A stretch of DNA of 64,000 nucleotides from Vibrio sp. Of7-15 (GTDB lineage Bacteria > Pseudomonadota > Gammaproteobacteria > Enterobacterales > Vibrionaceae), in the NCBI RefSeq assembly GCF_022347565.1, contig NZ_JAKRGH010000021.1:1-64000 (forward strand), written 5' to 3'. Below, piece by piece: positions 53,676 through 61,521 of the stretch (its first letter is position 1; the number at the start of each line of letters is the position of its first letter). The notes beneath the pieces are model-generated. The model was not told the DNA's origin, made no database searches, and was given only the letters and a program-made list of their open reading frames with translations. Position numbers and translations under genes: made by a program.

Positions 53676-54965
53676 ATGGCAGGTAAAAAGAAGCGTGGAT
53701 TATTATCCTGGCTAGGTTTTGGCGATAGCGACCAAGCCGAACAGCAAGTAAAAGAGAACCAAAAAGTTGACCAAAACCAGGTTGATGAGGAAGCGGTAAA
53801 AGAGCAAGAAGAGGCAGCTGTTAGTACAGAAGCGCCTGTTGAATCAGCTCCAGCGGAAACTGAACAGGCAGAAATTGAGTCTGTTGAGAAAGAGACAAAG
53901 ACTGAGCAAGAAGAAGTGGTAGCAGCTTCTGAGCCAAAAGAAGAACTTGTTGCTGAATCGGAACAAGCAGACGTTGAGAAAACAGAGCCTGAAGTTGAAC
54001 CGCAGCCAGAGGTTGTCGTGGTTCAAGAGCAAGAAAAGCCAACCGAAGGTTTCTTTGCTCGCTTAAAACGTAGTCTACAGCGTACTAAAGAGAACATCGG
54101 TGCTGGTTTCTTTGGCCTGTTTAGCGGTAAAAAAATCGATGATGATCTGTTTGAAGAACTAGAAGAACAGTTATTGATTGCGGATGTGGGTATGAACACC
54201 ACCACCAAGATCATCGATAATTTAACCGATAAAGCCAGCCGTCGTGATCTTAAAGACGGTGAAGCGCTGTATGGTCTATTAAAAGAAGAAATGGCTGATA
54301 TTTTGAGCCATGTTGAGCAACCACTGGAAGTTGATACCACAAAAACGCCTTACGTTATCTTAATGGTTGGCGTGAACGGGGTGGGTAAAACCACCACCAT
54401 TGGTAAGCTTGCAAAGCAGTTCCAAAATGAAGGTAAGTCTGTCATGTTGGCCGCTGGTGATACGTTCCGTGCGGCGGCGGTTGAGCAGCTGCAAGTTTGG
54501 GGTCAGCGTAATGAAGTGCCAGTGATTGCGCAGCATACTGGTGCTGACAGTGCTTCCGTGATTTATGATGCCATTGAAGCGGCAAAAGCGCGTAAAGTTG
54601 ACGTTGTTATAGCTGATACCGCCGGTCGTTTACAGAACAAGAGTAACTTGATGGAAGAGTTGCGTAAAATTGTTCGTGTGATGAAAAAGATCGACGACAG
54701 TGCCCCTCATGAGATCATGTTGACCTTAGATGCTGGCACCGGACAGAATGCGATCAGCCAAGCGAAATTGTTTAGCGAAGTCGCGCCAGTGACAGGGATC
54801 AGCTTAACTAAACTCGATGGCACTGCAAAAGGTGGCGTTATTTTTGCGATTGCTGATCAATTTAAGATCCCAATTCGTTATATTGGTGTAGGTGAAGGCA
54901 TTAATGACCTGCGCCCATTTGTTGCACACGACTTTATTGAAGCGTTATTTAGCCGCGAGGAATAA
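53676..54965 (+). CDS. ftsY: FtsY, signal recognition particle receptor
   Basis: 429-aa GTPase that docks SRP-ribosome complexes at the inner membrane. A short basic start (AGKKKRGLLSWLGFG) is a membrane-targeting helix. Residues about 20-120 are the acidic A domain, extremely rich in Glu/Gln/Val. The NG domain follows with GTPase motifs GVNGVGKTTTIGKLA, DTFRAAAVEQL, DTAGR and TKLDGTAKGG. First gene of ftsY-ftsE-ftsX, with 3 bp to ftsE. Confidence 0.97.
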   Translation: MAGKKKRGLLSWLGFGDSDQAEQQVKENQKVDQNQVDEEAVKEQEEAAVSTEAPVESAPAETEQAEIESVEKETKTEQEEVVAASEPKEELVAESEQADVEKTEPEVEPQPEVVVVQEQEKPTEGFFARLKRSLQRTKENIGAGFFGLFSGKKIDDDLFEELEEQLLIADVGMNTTTKIIDNLTDKASRRDLKDGEALYGLLKEEMADILSHVEQPLEVDTTKTPYVILMVGVNGVGKTTTIGKLAKQFQNEGKSVMLAAGDTFRAAAVEQLQVWGQRNEVPVIAQHTGADSASVIYDAIEAAKARKVDVVIADTAGRLQNKSNLMEELRKIVRVMKKIDDSAPHEIMLTLDAGTGQNAISQAKLFSEVAPVTGISLTKLDGTAKGGVIFAIADQFKIPIRYIGVGEGINDLRPFVAHDFIEALFSREE

Positions 54966-54968
54966 ACA

Positions 54969-55637
54969 GTGATCAAGTTTCAACAGGTAACAAAAGCGTA
55001 TCGTGGTGGCCGCCAAGCGCTACAAAAAGTAGATTTTCATCTTGAACGAGGTGAGATGGCTTTCTTGAGTGGTCATTCTGGAGCGGGTAAAAGTACGCTG
55101 TTGAAACTGATCTGTGCAATAGAGCGTCCGAGTGATGGCCGTATCATGTTTAATGGGCACGACATTACTCGGATTTCGAACAGTGATATTCCTTATTTAC
55201 GTCGTAATATCGGTATTGTTTTTCAAGATCACCGATTATTAATGAATCGTTCTGTGTATGACAACGTGGCATTACCGATGCGCGTAGAATCGGCCAGTGA
55301 AAATGAAATCAAACGACGTGTTTCTGCTGCGCTAGATAAAACGGGGTTATTAGATAAAGCTCAATGTCTGCCGACGCAATTGTCGGGTGGTGAGCAACAA
55401 AGAGTGGGTATTGCTCGTGCTGTGGTAAATAAACCTATGTTGGTGTTGGCGGATGAGCCAACGGGTAATTTAGATGCTCAACTATCGCAGCAAGTACTAA
55501 GGTTATTTGAAGAATTTAATCGAGTGGGTGTTAGTGTCTTAATGGCCACTCATGATATGTCATTAATTGGTAGTCGTGGTTATCGTCGATTCGATTTGCA
55601 ACAAGGGTATTTGCAAGAGGTGAAAAATGGCTACTAA
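54969..55637 (+). CDS. ftsE: FtsE, cell-division ATPase
   Basis: 222-aa ABC ATPase that with FtsX controls septal peptidoglycan hydrolase activation through EnvC. Walker A GHSGAGKST, Q-loop VFQDHRLL, signature LSGGEQQRVGIARA and Walker B VLADEPTGNLD are intact. It starts with GTG and ends 11 bp inside ftsX. Confidence 0.97.
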   Translation: MIKFQQVTKAYRGGRQALQKVDFHLERGEMAFLSGHSGAGKSTLLKLICAIERPSDGRIMFNGHDITRISNSDIPYLRRNIGIVFQDHRLLMNRSVYDNVALPMRVESASENEIKRRVSAALDKTGLLDKAQCLPTQLSGGEQQRVGIARAVVNKPMLVLADEPTGNLDAQLSQQVLRLFEEFNRVGVSVLMATHDMSLIGSRGYRRFDLQQGYLQEVKNGY

Positions 55638-56565
55638 ACAGCGCTCCAATCATGATGGCTTTTATGCTCAACATAAAAAGCAGGCCATGCAAGCGCTAAA
55701 AGAAATGATGCGCAGACCTCTTGGCAATGCATTAACGTTAGCGGTTATTGCCATGTCGTTAGCCTTGCCAAGCAGCCTGTATTTAGTGGGAAAAAATTTA
55801 TCGATTGTTGCTGACTCATGGCAAGCACCTTCACAAGTCAGTTTGTATTTAGAAGTGGGCTTAAGTGAAGAAGAAGCCACGTCGCTGCAAGACGAAGTTC
55901 GGGGTTGGTCGGAAACATCAGACGTTCTTTATATTTCTCCTGAGCAAGGGTTAGCGGATTTCAGTCAATTGTCTGGTTTTGATCAAGCTCTGACATTATT
56001 GGATGAAAACCCACTACCAGCGGTATTAATAGTGACACCTGTGGTTGAGTGGCAATCAACAGACAAAGTGAAAGAGTTAGTACGTCGTCTTCAAGCTCAG
56101 CCTGATGTTGCTGAGGTTCGTTTAGATGACGATTGGTTACAACGATTGGATGCACTGCGTGATTTAGCGGTAACGGTGGCTTCGGTGTTGGCTGTATTGA
56201 TGTTGTCCGCGGTGTTTTTGATTGTGGGTAATACATTGCGTTTAAATGTGTTAGCTCATAAAGAAGCGATTCAAGTGATGAAACTGGTCGGCGCGACCGA
56301 TGGCTTTATTCTGCGTCCGTATTTATACACGGGTATGTGGTATGGCTTTTGGGGCGGGATCTTCGCTTGGATCTTAACGGCGATCGTGACTGTGTTACTT
56401 AACGGCGCAGTAGATACGTTGGCTTTATTGTATAACAGCCACTTTCGTCTTGTGGGGCTGACATGGGATGAAAGTCTACTATTATTGATGATGGCTGCCT
56501 TTTTAGGGGTATTGGCCGCACGCTTGTCTGCCTCAAAACATTTAAAAGAAATTGAACCTGTCTAG
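55627..56565 (+). CDS. ftsX: FtsX, cell-division membrane protein
   Basis: 312-aa integral membrane partner of FtsE with four helices. The first lies near residues 35-55, followed by a large periplasmic loop (about 60-180, contacts EnvC), then VASVLAVLMLSAVFLIVGNTL, VKLVGATDGFILRPYLYTGMWYG-type coupling region and the last helix. The start lies inside ftsE, so the two are translationally coupled. Confidence 0.95.
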   Translation: MATKQRSNHDGFYAQHKKQAMQALKEMMRRPLGNALTLAVIAMSLALPSSLYLVGKNLSIVADSWQAPSQVSLYLEVGLSEEEATSLQDEVRGWSETSDVLYISPEQGLADFSQLSGFDQALTLLDENPLPAVLIVTPVVEWQSTDKVKELVRRLQAQPDVAEVRLDDDWLQRLDALRDLAVTVASVLAVLMLSAVFLIVGNTLRLNVLAHKEAIQVMKLVGATDGFILRPYLYTGMWYGFWGGIFAWILTAIVTVLLNGAVDTLALLYNSHFRLVGLTWDESLLLLMMAAFLGVLAARLSASKHLKEIEPV

Positions 56566-56681
56566 CAGATCTTTGTCTTTAAATATGGATAATGGATAGC
56601 TTCGCTTGCAGTTTGTTCATATTCAGTACATGATTGCGAGGTAAAATCGCTTACAAACCACGAAATACGACGAGGATTTGA

Positions 56682-57542
56682 ATGTCAAACGAGATGTATT
56701 CAATGGCTTTAGTTACGCAAGATAGCTTAGATAGCTACATTCGCTCAGTGAACAGCTACCCAATGCTGACGGCTGAAGAAGAGCGTGATTTAGCTGAACG
56801 TGTACACTATAAAAGTGATATCGATGCCGCAAAAGGCTTGATTTTACCTCACTTACGTTTTGTTGTTCATGTTGCTCGTGGTTATTCCGGTTACGGCTTG
56901 CCAATGTCTGACCTTGTTCAGGAAGGTAACATTGGTTTGATGAAAGCCGTTAAACGTTTTAACCCTGAAGTGGGTGTGCGTTTGGTGTCTTTTGCGGTTC
57001 ACTGGATCAAAGCTGAGATCCATGAATACGTGTTACGTAACTGGCGTATTGTGAAAGTCGCCACGACAAAAGCACAGCGTAAGTTGTTCTTTAACCTTCG
57101 TAAATCTAAAAAACGTTTAGGTTGGTTCAACAACAGTGAAGTGGAGACGGTCGCGGAAGCGCTTGGTGTTGAGCCTTCGGAAGTTCGTGAAATGGAAGCG
57201 CGATTAGCTGCCCAGGATGCGACGTTTGAAGCACCAACGGAAGATGATGATCGCAGTGGTGATTTTACGGCACCTGTTTTTTATCTTGAAGATAAGCAAT
57301 CAGATATTGCAGCTTCCGTGGAAGCGGATAACTGGGAAGCACACAATACCAATTTATTATCGAATGCGATTGCATCACTTGATGAGCGTAGTCAGCACAT
57401 TGTTCGCTCTCGCTGGTTAGATGACAATAAAGCGACATTGCAAGAACTGGCTGATTACTACAGTGTGTCTGCTGAACGTATTCGCCAATTAGAAAAAAAC
57501 GCCATGAAAAAGCTGAAAGAGGCTGTCGGCGATATTTTCTAG
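56682..57542 (+). CDS. rpoH: RpoH, heat-shock sigma-32 factor
   Basis: 286-aa RNA-polymerase sigma factor. Region 2 ([41 protein letters not shown]), the RpoH box for chaperone control [18 protein letters not shown] and region 4 ([20 protein letters not shown]) are all present. The conserved ftsYEX-rpoH order supports it. The 116 bp before it should contain several promoters, but I could not fix them. In E. coli the mRNA 5' region acts as a thermosensor. Confidence 0.98.
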   Translation: MSNEMYSMALVTQDSLDSYIRSVNSYPMLTAEEERDLAERVHYKSDIDAAKGLILPHLRFVVHVARGYSGYGLPMSDLVQEGNIGLMKAVKRFNPEVGVRLVSFAVHWIKAEIHEYVLRNWRIVKVATTKAQRKLFFNLRKSKKRLGWFNNSEVETVAEALGVEPSEVREMEARLAAQDATFEAPTEDDDRSGDFTAPVFYLEDKQSDIAASVEADNWEAHNTNLLSNAIASLDERSQHIVRSRWLDDNKATLQELADYYSVSAERIRQLEKNAMKKLKEAVGDIF

Positions 57543-57562
57543 CTAAGATTTTAATTTAAAGT

Positions 57563-57596
57563 AAAAAGCCGAGATCTAATGATCTCGGCTTTTTTC
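57563..57596 (+). terminator. Terminator after rpoH
   Basis: AAAAAGCCGAGATC/GATCTCGGCTTTTTT, a 14-bp stem with short loop. Confidence 0.92.
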
Positions 57597-57603
57597 GTTT
57601 TTG

Positions 57604-57865
57604 GCCCATGATCTCTTTTTTATTTATGCACAGGTGGATGATCGTTGTGGGTAACTGACCGTGTGAGTAAGGGATCTCAAGACAAAGAGTGGTGGGGGAT
57701 CGGGGCTTGTTTTCACTTTTATTGTGCTTTATAAAAATAGTTTATCCACAGATTAAAAAGGATCATTACTATATATAGTGGATCTATTTTTCTTGATCTA
57801 CTTTATCAACGCAATTCACAGGCTTTTCCACAGGTGGTTAAAAAGTAGTCATAATGACCCTGTGT
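57604..57865. other. oriC-like cluster of DnaA boxes and GATC sites
   Basis: Plus-strand boxes are TTATGCACA (57624), TTATCCACA (57742) and TTTTCCACA (57824). One-mismatch minus-strand boxes are TTACCCACA (57646-57654) and TTACTCACA (57662-57670), with a weaker CAATTCACA at 57812. Seven GATC sites lie at 57610, 57640, 57673, 57698, 57761, 57781 and 57795. The right half is AT-rich and holds the 12-bp palindrome ACTATATATAGT (57768-57779) set between two GATC sites. No ORF is seen. It lies between the rpoH terminator and glpE. Confidence 0.6.
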
Positions 57866-57941
57866 AAGGTATGGAGGTGCTTGGTGAACATTAAGGTACA
57901 ATTACTGCAATTTTTGAGTAAGCAGAGTAAAGAGAAAAAGT

Positions 57942-58271
57942 ATGGAGCAGTTTGAGCATATCTCGGTTGACGGGGCACATCAGTTATTAGAAGACAGCGC
58001 AGAAAATGCGGTAATGGTCGATATTCGAGATCCTCAATCTTTTGCGCTCGCGCATGCACCGGAGGCGTATCATTTAACGAATGACACCATGGTTGCTTTT
58101 ATGAATGAGGTAGACTTTGAACAGCCTGTTTTGGTTATGTGCTACCATGGCATAAGCAGCCAAGGCGCTGCACAATACTTGATTAACCAAGGGTATGAGC
58201 GAGTATATAGTGTTGATGGCGGTTTTGAAGGCTGGCAACGACAAGCGCTACCCGTTGTTCAAATGGGATAA
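57942..58271 (+). CDS. glpE: GlpE, thiosulfate sulfurtransferase (rhodanese)
   Basis: 109-aa single-domain rhodanese that moves sulfane sulfur from thiosulfate to cyanide or other thiophilic acceptors. The active loop CYHGISS with Cys67, the start [13 protein letters not shown] and [11 protein letters not shown] match E. coli GlpE (108 aa). Two bp before glpG, so co-transcribed. The third gene of the enteric trio, glpR, is absent here. Confidence 0.95.
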   Translation: MEQFEHISVDGAHQLLEDSAENAVMVDIRDPQSFALAHAPEAYHLTNDTMVAFMNEVDFEQPVLVMCYHGISSQGAAQYLINQGYERVYSVDGGFEGWQRQALPVVQMG

Positions 58272-58273
58272 AA

Positions 58274-59119
58274 ATGAATAAATTAGCGGTATTGGATAAC
58301 CCAAGACTGGCTCAAGCATTCATCGATTACATGGCCTCACGTCATATTGATATTAAAATGATGCCGGAGTCGGAAGGGTGCTTTGCTTTATGGTTGATGG
58401 ACAGCCAGCACGTGGTAGAAGCGGAGGCTGAGCTGAAACACTTTTTAGCAGAGCCGCATAATTCGAAATACCAAGCGGCCTCATGGCATGTGGTCGATTC
58501 CCGTACTGCTAAATTTAGTGACTTTTTTTTGAACTTAATATTGATGTTTAAGGAGCGAGCAAGGCCATTTACGTTGATGGTGATGTTTTCTTGCATTGCT
58601 GTGTTTACGTTGCAACTCTTTGGCTGGTCACAGTCTGTTTTTAATTTGTTTCATTTTCCTGCTTACGCAGAGCAGAAGTTTGAAGTGTGGCGTTTTTTCT
58701 CCCATGCTTTGCTTCATTTCTCGGCCGTACACATTGTGTTTAATTTATTGTGGTGGTGGCAGCTGGGAGGAGAGGTCGAACAAAAACTTGGAGCAGGTAA
58801 ACTCGTCCAGATTTTTTTATTATCGGCACTCTTTTCTGGTCTTGGCCAGTTCTGGGTAGAGGGAGCAAATTTCGGTGGTTTGTCTGGCGTGGTGTACGCT
58901 TTAGTGGGATACATCTGGTTTTCCGGTTGGCTAGCACCTGAACGTGGTTTGGTAATGGCAAAACCACTCATTGGCTTTATGCTGATTTGGCTTGTCATCG
59001 GCTTTGCACAACCCTTTATGGCCATTGCAAACACTGCTCATTTAGTTGGCTTACTATCGGGTTGTTTGTTGGCTGTGATTGATGTGAAGTGGTTAAAGAA
59101 GAGCGAAACGAGTCAGTAA
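58274..59119 (+). CDS. glpG: GlpG, rhomboid intramembrane serine protease
   Basis: 281-aa rhomboid protease. An N-terminal cytosolic domain (1-70) precedes six helices. Catalytic Ser204 in GGLSGVVYAL and His256 in NTAHLVGLLSG form the dyad, and HALLHFSAVHIVFNLLWWW carries the oxyanion His and Asn. It cleaves membrane-protein helices; recent work links it to quality control of orphan membrane proteins. Confidence 0.95.
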   Translation: MNKLAVLDNPRLAQAFIDYMASRHIDIKMMPESEGCFALWLMDSQHVVEAEAELKHFLAEPHNSKYQAASWHVVDSRTAKFSDFFLNLILMFKERARPFTLMVMFSCIAVFTLQLFGWSQSVFNLFHFPAYAEQKFEVWRFFSHALLHFSAVHIVFNLLWWWQLGGEVEQKLGAGKLVQIFLLSALFSGLGQFWVEGANFGGLSGVVYALVGYIWFSGWLAPERGLVMAKPLIGFMLIWLVIGFAQPFMAIANTAHLVGLLSGCLLAVIDVKWLKKSETSQ

Positions 59120-59137
59120 GACACTGACTCATTGACG

Positions 59138-59326
59138 TTACGATTGACAGATTATGCCTCGGTATTGTGCTTCACGCTGTGCGTCGATTTTCAACTCGGA
59201 TGGTTGTTCAGAATGCTTGATGGTGTCACAGATAACTTGGTTGGATTCTGTTTTCATCACTGAATTTTGGTAGTTGCTGCAACCAGCTAAGAGTAAAGAA
59301 AAAAGGATGAAAGACGTTCTTATCAT
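59138..59326 (-). CDS. Small predicted lipoprotein
   Basis: 62-aa protein with signal sequence and lipobox LLAGC (FILFSLLLAGCSNYQNSVM). Ser after the Cys predicts outer-membrane sorting. The mature part of about 46 aa has two more Cys (QVICDTIKHSEQ, YRGIICQS) that could form a disulfide. Ribosome site AAAGG is weak. No recognised family. Confidence 0.65.
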   Translation of the reverse strand: MIRTSFILFSLLLAGCSNYQNSVMKTESNQVICDTIKHSEQPSELKIDAQREAQYRGIICQS

Positions 59327-59436
59327 GGAGGGAGCCTTTGATCAGCAGGTCAAAAAAGAAGTGTAATTGACGAAGCTGACCTAAGACTGAACCAGTGAGT
59401 AAAACTAAAACTCACCGCACCGATGCACGGAAATAA

Positions 59437-59850
59437 TTATTGATACAAGTATTTAGTGAAGAGCAAATCGGTAATGACGGTTTTTCCTGTTTCTGCTAGC
59501 AGAAGTGCGTTGATGTGCTCTAAACACTCTTTACGAATGTCTTCACGTCCGGCTAACGATTTGATTTTATCTTCAGGCTGTTGGCCTAGAATCTCAACTA
59601 GTGCATCACGGATAAGTGGTGTATGCATTTCTAATGTTGGTAGCATCAAATTGTTTGCTACCATAATATCAACGCGAACTTGAATATAACCGAGCTTTTT
59701 GCCTGCCGTCATGAAATTGGTGGTGAGATCAGGAGCCAGCGTAAAATAGCCAAACTGAGGCTGCATGCCTTCCTCTTCTTCTGCATGGCCGATGGTCGAG
59801 AAAAGGGCAGTGAAGCAAAATAATAAACCGAATAGGTGATTTTTTTTCAT
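59437..59850 (-). CDS. FliL-like secreted protein
   Basis: 137-aa protein with a signal peptide (KKNHLFGLLFCFTALFSTIGHAE) and a FliL-type domain: YFTLAPDLTTNF, YIQVRVDIMVAN, HTPLIRDALVEILGQQ, REDIRKECLEHINALL, VITDLLFTKYLYQ. Flagellar FliL normally has an N-terminal membrane helix and sits in the fli operon; here the helix reads like a cleavable signal and no flagellar gene is near. It may be a stator-associated accessory or have another role. The ATG at 59850 is chosen for the signal peptide. Confidence 0.8.
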   Translation of the reverse strand: MKKNHLFGLLFCFTALFSTIGHAEEEEGMQPQFGYFTLAPDLTTNFMTAGKKLGYIQVRVDIMVANNLMLPTLEMHTPLIRDALVEILGQQPEDKIKSLAGREDIRKECLEHINALLLAETGKTVITDLLFTKYLYQ

Positions 59851-60026
59851 CGTTTCATCCATTTGTAAATCATATCCATCGTAGAAAATGACCAATGTTT
59901 ATAGAGATCGAGAGCGTAACGATATTCGTCGTGCTCTCTCCTTGTTACAATAGTCGGCAGAGATGGTAATAAATTAACCGCATTCTACCAACAATGACAA
60001 AAAAAACGGTAGTTGCCAAAGAGAAT

Positions 60027-60566
60027 ATGTCAGATATCAATCAGTTGTACATGTCCGCTTTACAAAATGTCTGCTGGAAAGACCCCAGCGATTTTGTATT
60101 TGCTACTCACTATCATAAACAGTGGTTATTAGAGCAAGGCTCTTTATCGCGTCGTTTAGAGCAATATTGTCAAGCATTGACGGTATCGCTATTAGAAAAT
60201 CAGGTTGTGCCTGTTGATAGTTTAAGTTTAGAAGAACAATTTCTTATTGGTGAGCATGAGTGTTTGCGTCGACAAGTTATTTTACAGGGTGATCTCTCAT
60301 CTTGGGTTTTTGGCCGTACGTTAATTCCTGTTCCTTCCTTAAAAAACCAGCAATACGATCTGGTGCGCCAAGGAAATATTCCATTGGGGCTAACGGTGTT
60401 TAGTGCCGAAAAGGTCCGTCGAGATGCCCTTCAAGTGGGTTTAACTGAAACGGAAATCGGGCCGCTGTTTGCGCGTCGCTCACGTTTATGGATGAATGAA
60501 AAACCTATGTTAGTGGCGGAGTTATTTTTGCCACAAGCTCCAATTTATACCAAGGAGACCGTGTAA
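60027..60566 (+). CDS. ubiC: Chorismate lyase UbiC
   Basis: 179-aa cytosolic enzyme converting chorismate to 4-hydroxybenzoate and pyruvate, the first committed step of ubiquinone synthesis. Family features are LREx-type HECLRRQVILQGD, WVFGRTLIPVPSL, GNIPLGLTVF, FARRSRLWMNEKPMLVAELFLPQAPIY with the product-binding Arg and Glu. The start is uncertain: the ATG at 60027 fits the family length, but one at 59994 is also in frame. ubiA follows directly. Confidence 0.92.
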   Translation: MSDINQLYMSALQNVCWKDPSDFVFATHYHKQWLLEQGSLSRRLEQYCQALTVSLLENQVVPVDSLSLEEQFLIGEHECLRRQVILQGDLSSWVFGRTLIPVPSLKNQQYDLVRQGNIPLGLTVFSAEKVRRDALQVGLTETEIGPLFARRSRLWMNEKPMLVAELFLPQAPIYTKETV

Positions 60567-61421
60567 GTGGAGATGACAAAAGCCAAAGCGTTTTGGCAAT
60601 TAACGCGAATGAACCGCCCTATTGGCAGTTTATTGCTGTTGTGGCCAACACTATGGGCACTGTTTTTAGCCGCAGATGGCATGCCACGTCTAGATGTCTT
60701 AGTGGTGTTTGTATTGGGTGTGGTGTTCATGCGATCGGCAGGCTGTGTGATCAATGATTACGCGGATCGCCATGTGGATGGGCACGTAAAACGCACTGCT
60801 CAAAGGCCACTGCCAGCAGGTTTGGTTACTGAAAAAGAGGCATTAGGGCTCTTTTTTGTGCTGGCGTTGGCGTCGTTTGTCCTAGTACTGTCCATGAATA
60901 GTTTGACTATCATGTTGTCGGTTGTAGGGATACTGTTGGCTGCGGCTTACCCATTTATGAAGCGCTTTACTTACATGCCTCAGTTTGTACTGGGTATGGC
61001 GTTTGGCTGGGCGATCCCAATGGCTTATGCGGCGCAAGCTGATGCCTTGCCAGCTCAAGCGTGGGTGTTGTTTGTGATTAATATTTTATGGACGGTGGCT
61101 TACGATACCTTGTATGCCATGGTGGATCGCGATGATGATTTGAAAATTGGCGTGAAGTCGACGGCTATTTTATTTGGTCGTTTTGATAAGCTGATCATTG
61201 GTGTATTGCAGTTCTTGTCTTTGGTGTTACTGATCGGGCTGGGTTGGTGGTTATCACTCAGTAGTGCTTTTTATTGGGGAGTGCTGGTCGCTGGTGGGTT
61301 ATTTGTATATCAACAAATGCTGATTCGTGAGCGAGAACGAGAGGCGTGCTTTAAAGCGTTTTTAAATAACAACTACGTCGGTATGGTGTTGTTTGTGGGT
61401 TTAGCCATTAGTGTGTGGTGA
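60567..61421 (+). CDS. ubiA: 4-hydroxybenzoate octaprenyltransferase UbiA
   Basis: 284-aa inner-membrane prenyltransferase that attaches the polyprenyl tail to 4-hydroxybenzoate. The two Asp-rich Mg sites NDYADRHVD and DRDDDLKIG are intact among about nine helices. Start is GTG at 60567 right after the ubiC stop, or ATG two codons later; AAGGAG serves either. ubiC-ubiA operon as in E. coli. Confidence 0.96.
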   Translation: MEMTKAKAFWQLTRMNRPIGSLLLLWPTLWALFLAADGMPRLDVLVVFVLGVVFMRSAGCVINDYADRHVDGHVKRTAQRPLPAGLVTEKEALGLFFVLALASFVLVLSMNSLTIMLSVVGILLAAAYPFMKRFTYMPQFVLGMAFGWAIPMAYAAQADALPAQAWVLFVINILWTVAYDTLYAMVDRDDDLKIGVKSTAILFGRFDKLIIGVLQFLSLVLLIGLGWWLSLSSAFYWGVLVAGGLFVYQQMLIREREREACFKAFLNNNYVGMVLFVGLAISVW

Positions 61422-61454
61422 GTGAGCTTTTCGCTTGCATTCACCATGAATAAT

Positions 61455-61487
61455 AAAAACGCTGCCAGAAATTGGCAGCGTTTTTTT
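61455..61487. terminator. Bidirectional terminator between ubiA and plsB
   Basis: AAAAACGCTGCCA/TGGCAGCGTTTTT stem between convergent genes. Confidence 0.9.
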
Positions 61488-61521
61488 ATGGCTTTTCTTA
61501 TGAGGAAGTCTTGTTGAGAAC

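Noticed and set aside
53821-54340. ORFs antisense to the 5' part of ftsY
   Set aside because: They mirror the repetitive Glu/Gln codons of the FtsY acidic domain and have no start signals.
57604-57865. The DnaA-box cluster as the true chromosomal origin
   Set aside because: The usual neighbours (mnmG, mioC, dnaA) are absent, and the rRNA and tRNA genes at the left are transcribed toward this site, which would be head-on to replication from here. Kept as an oriC-like element instead.
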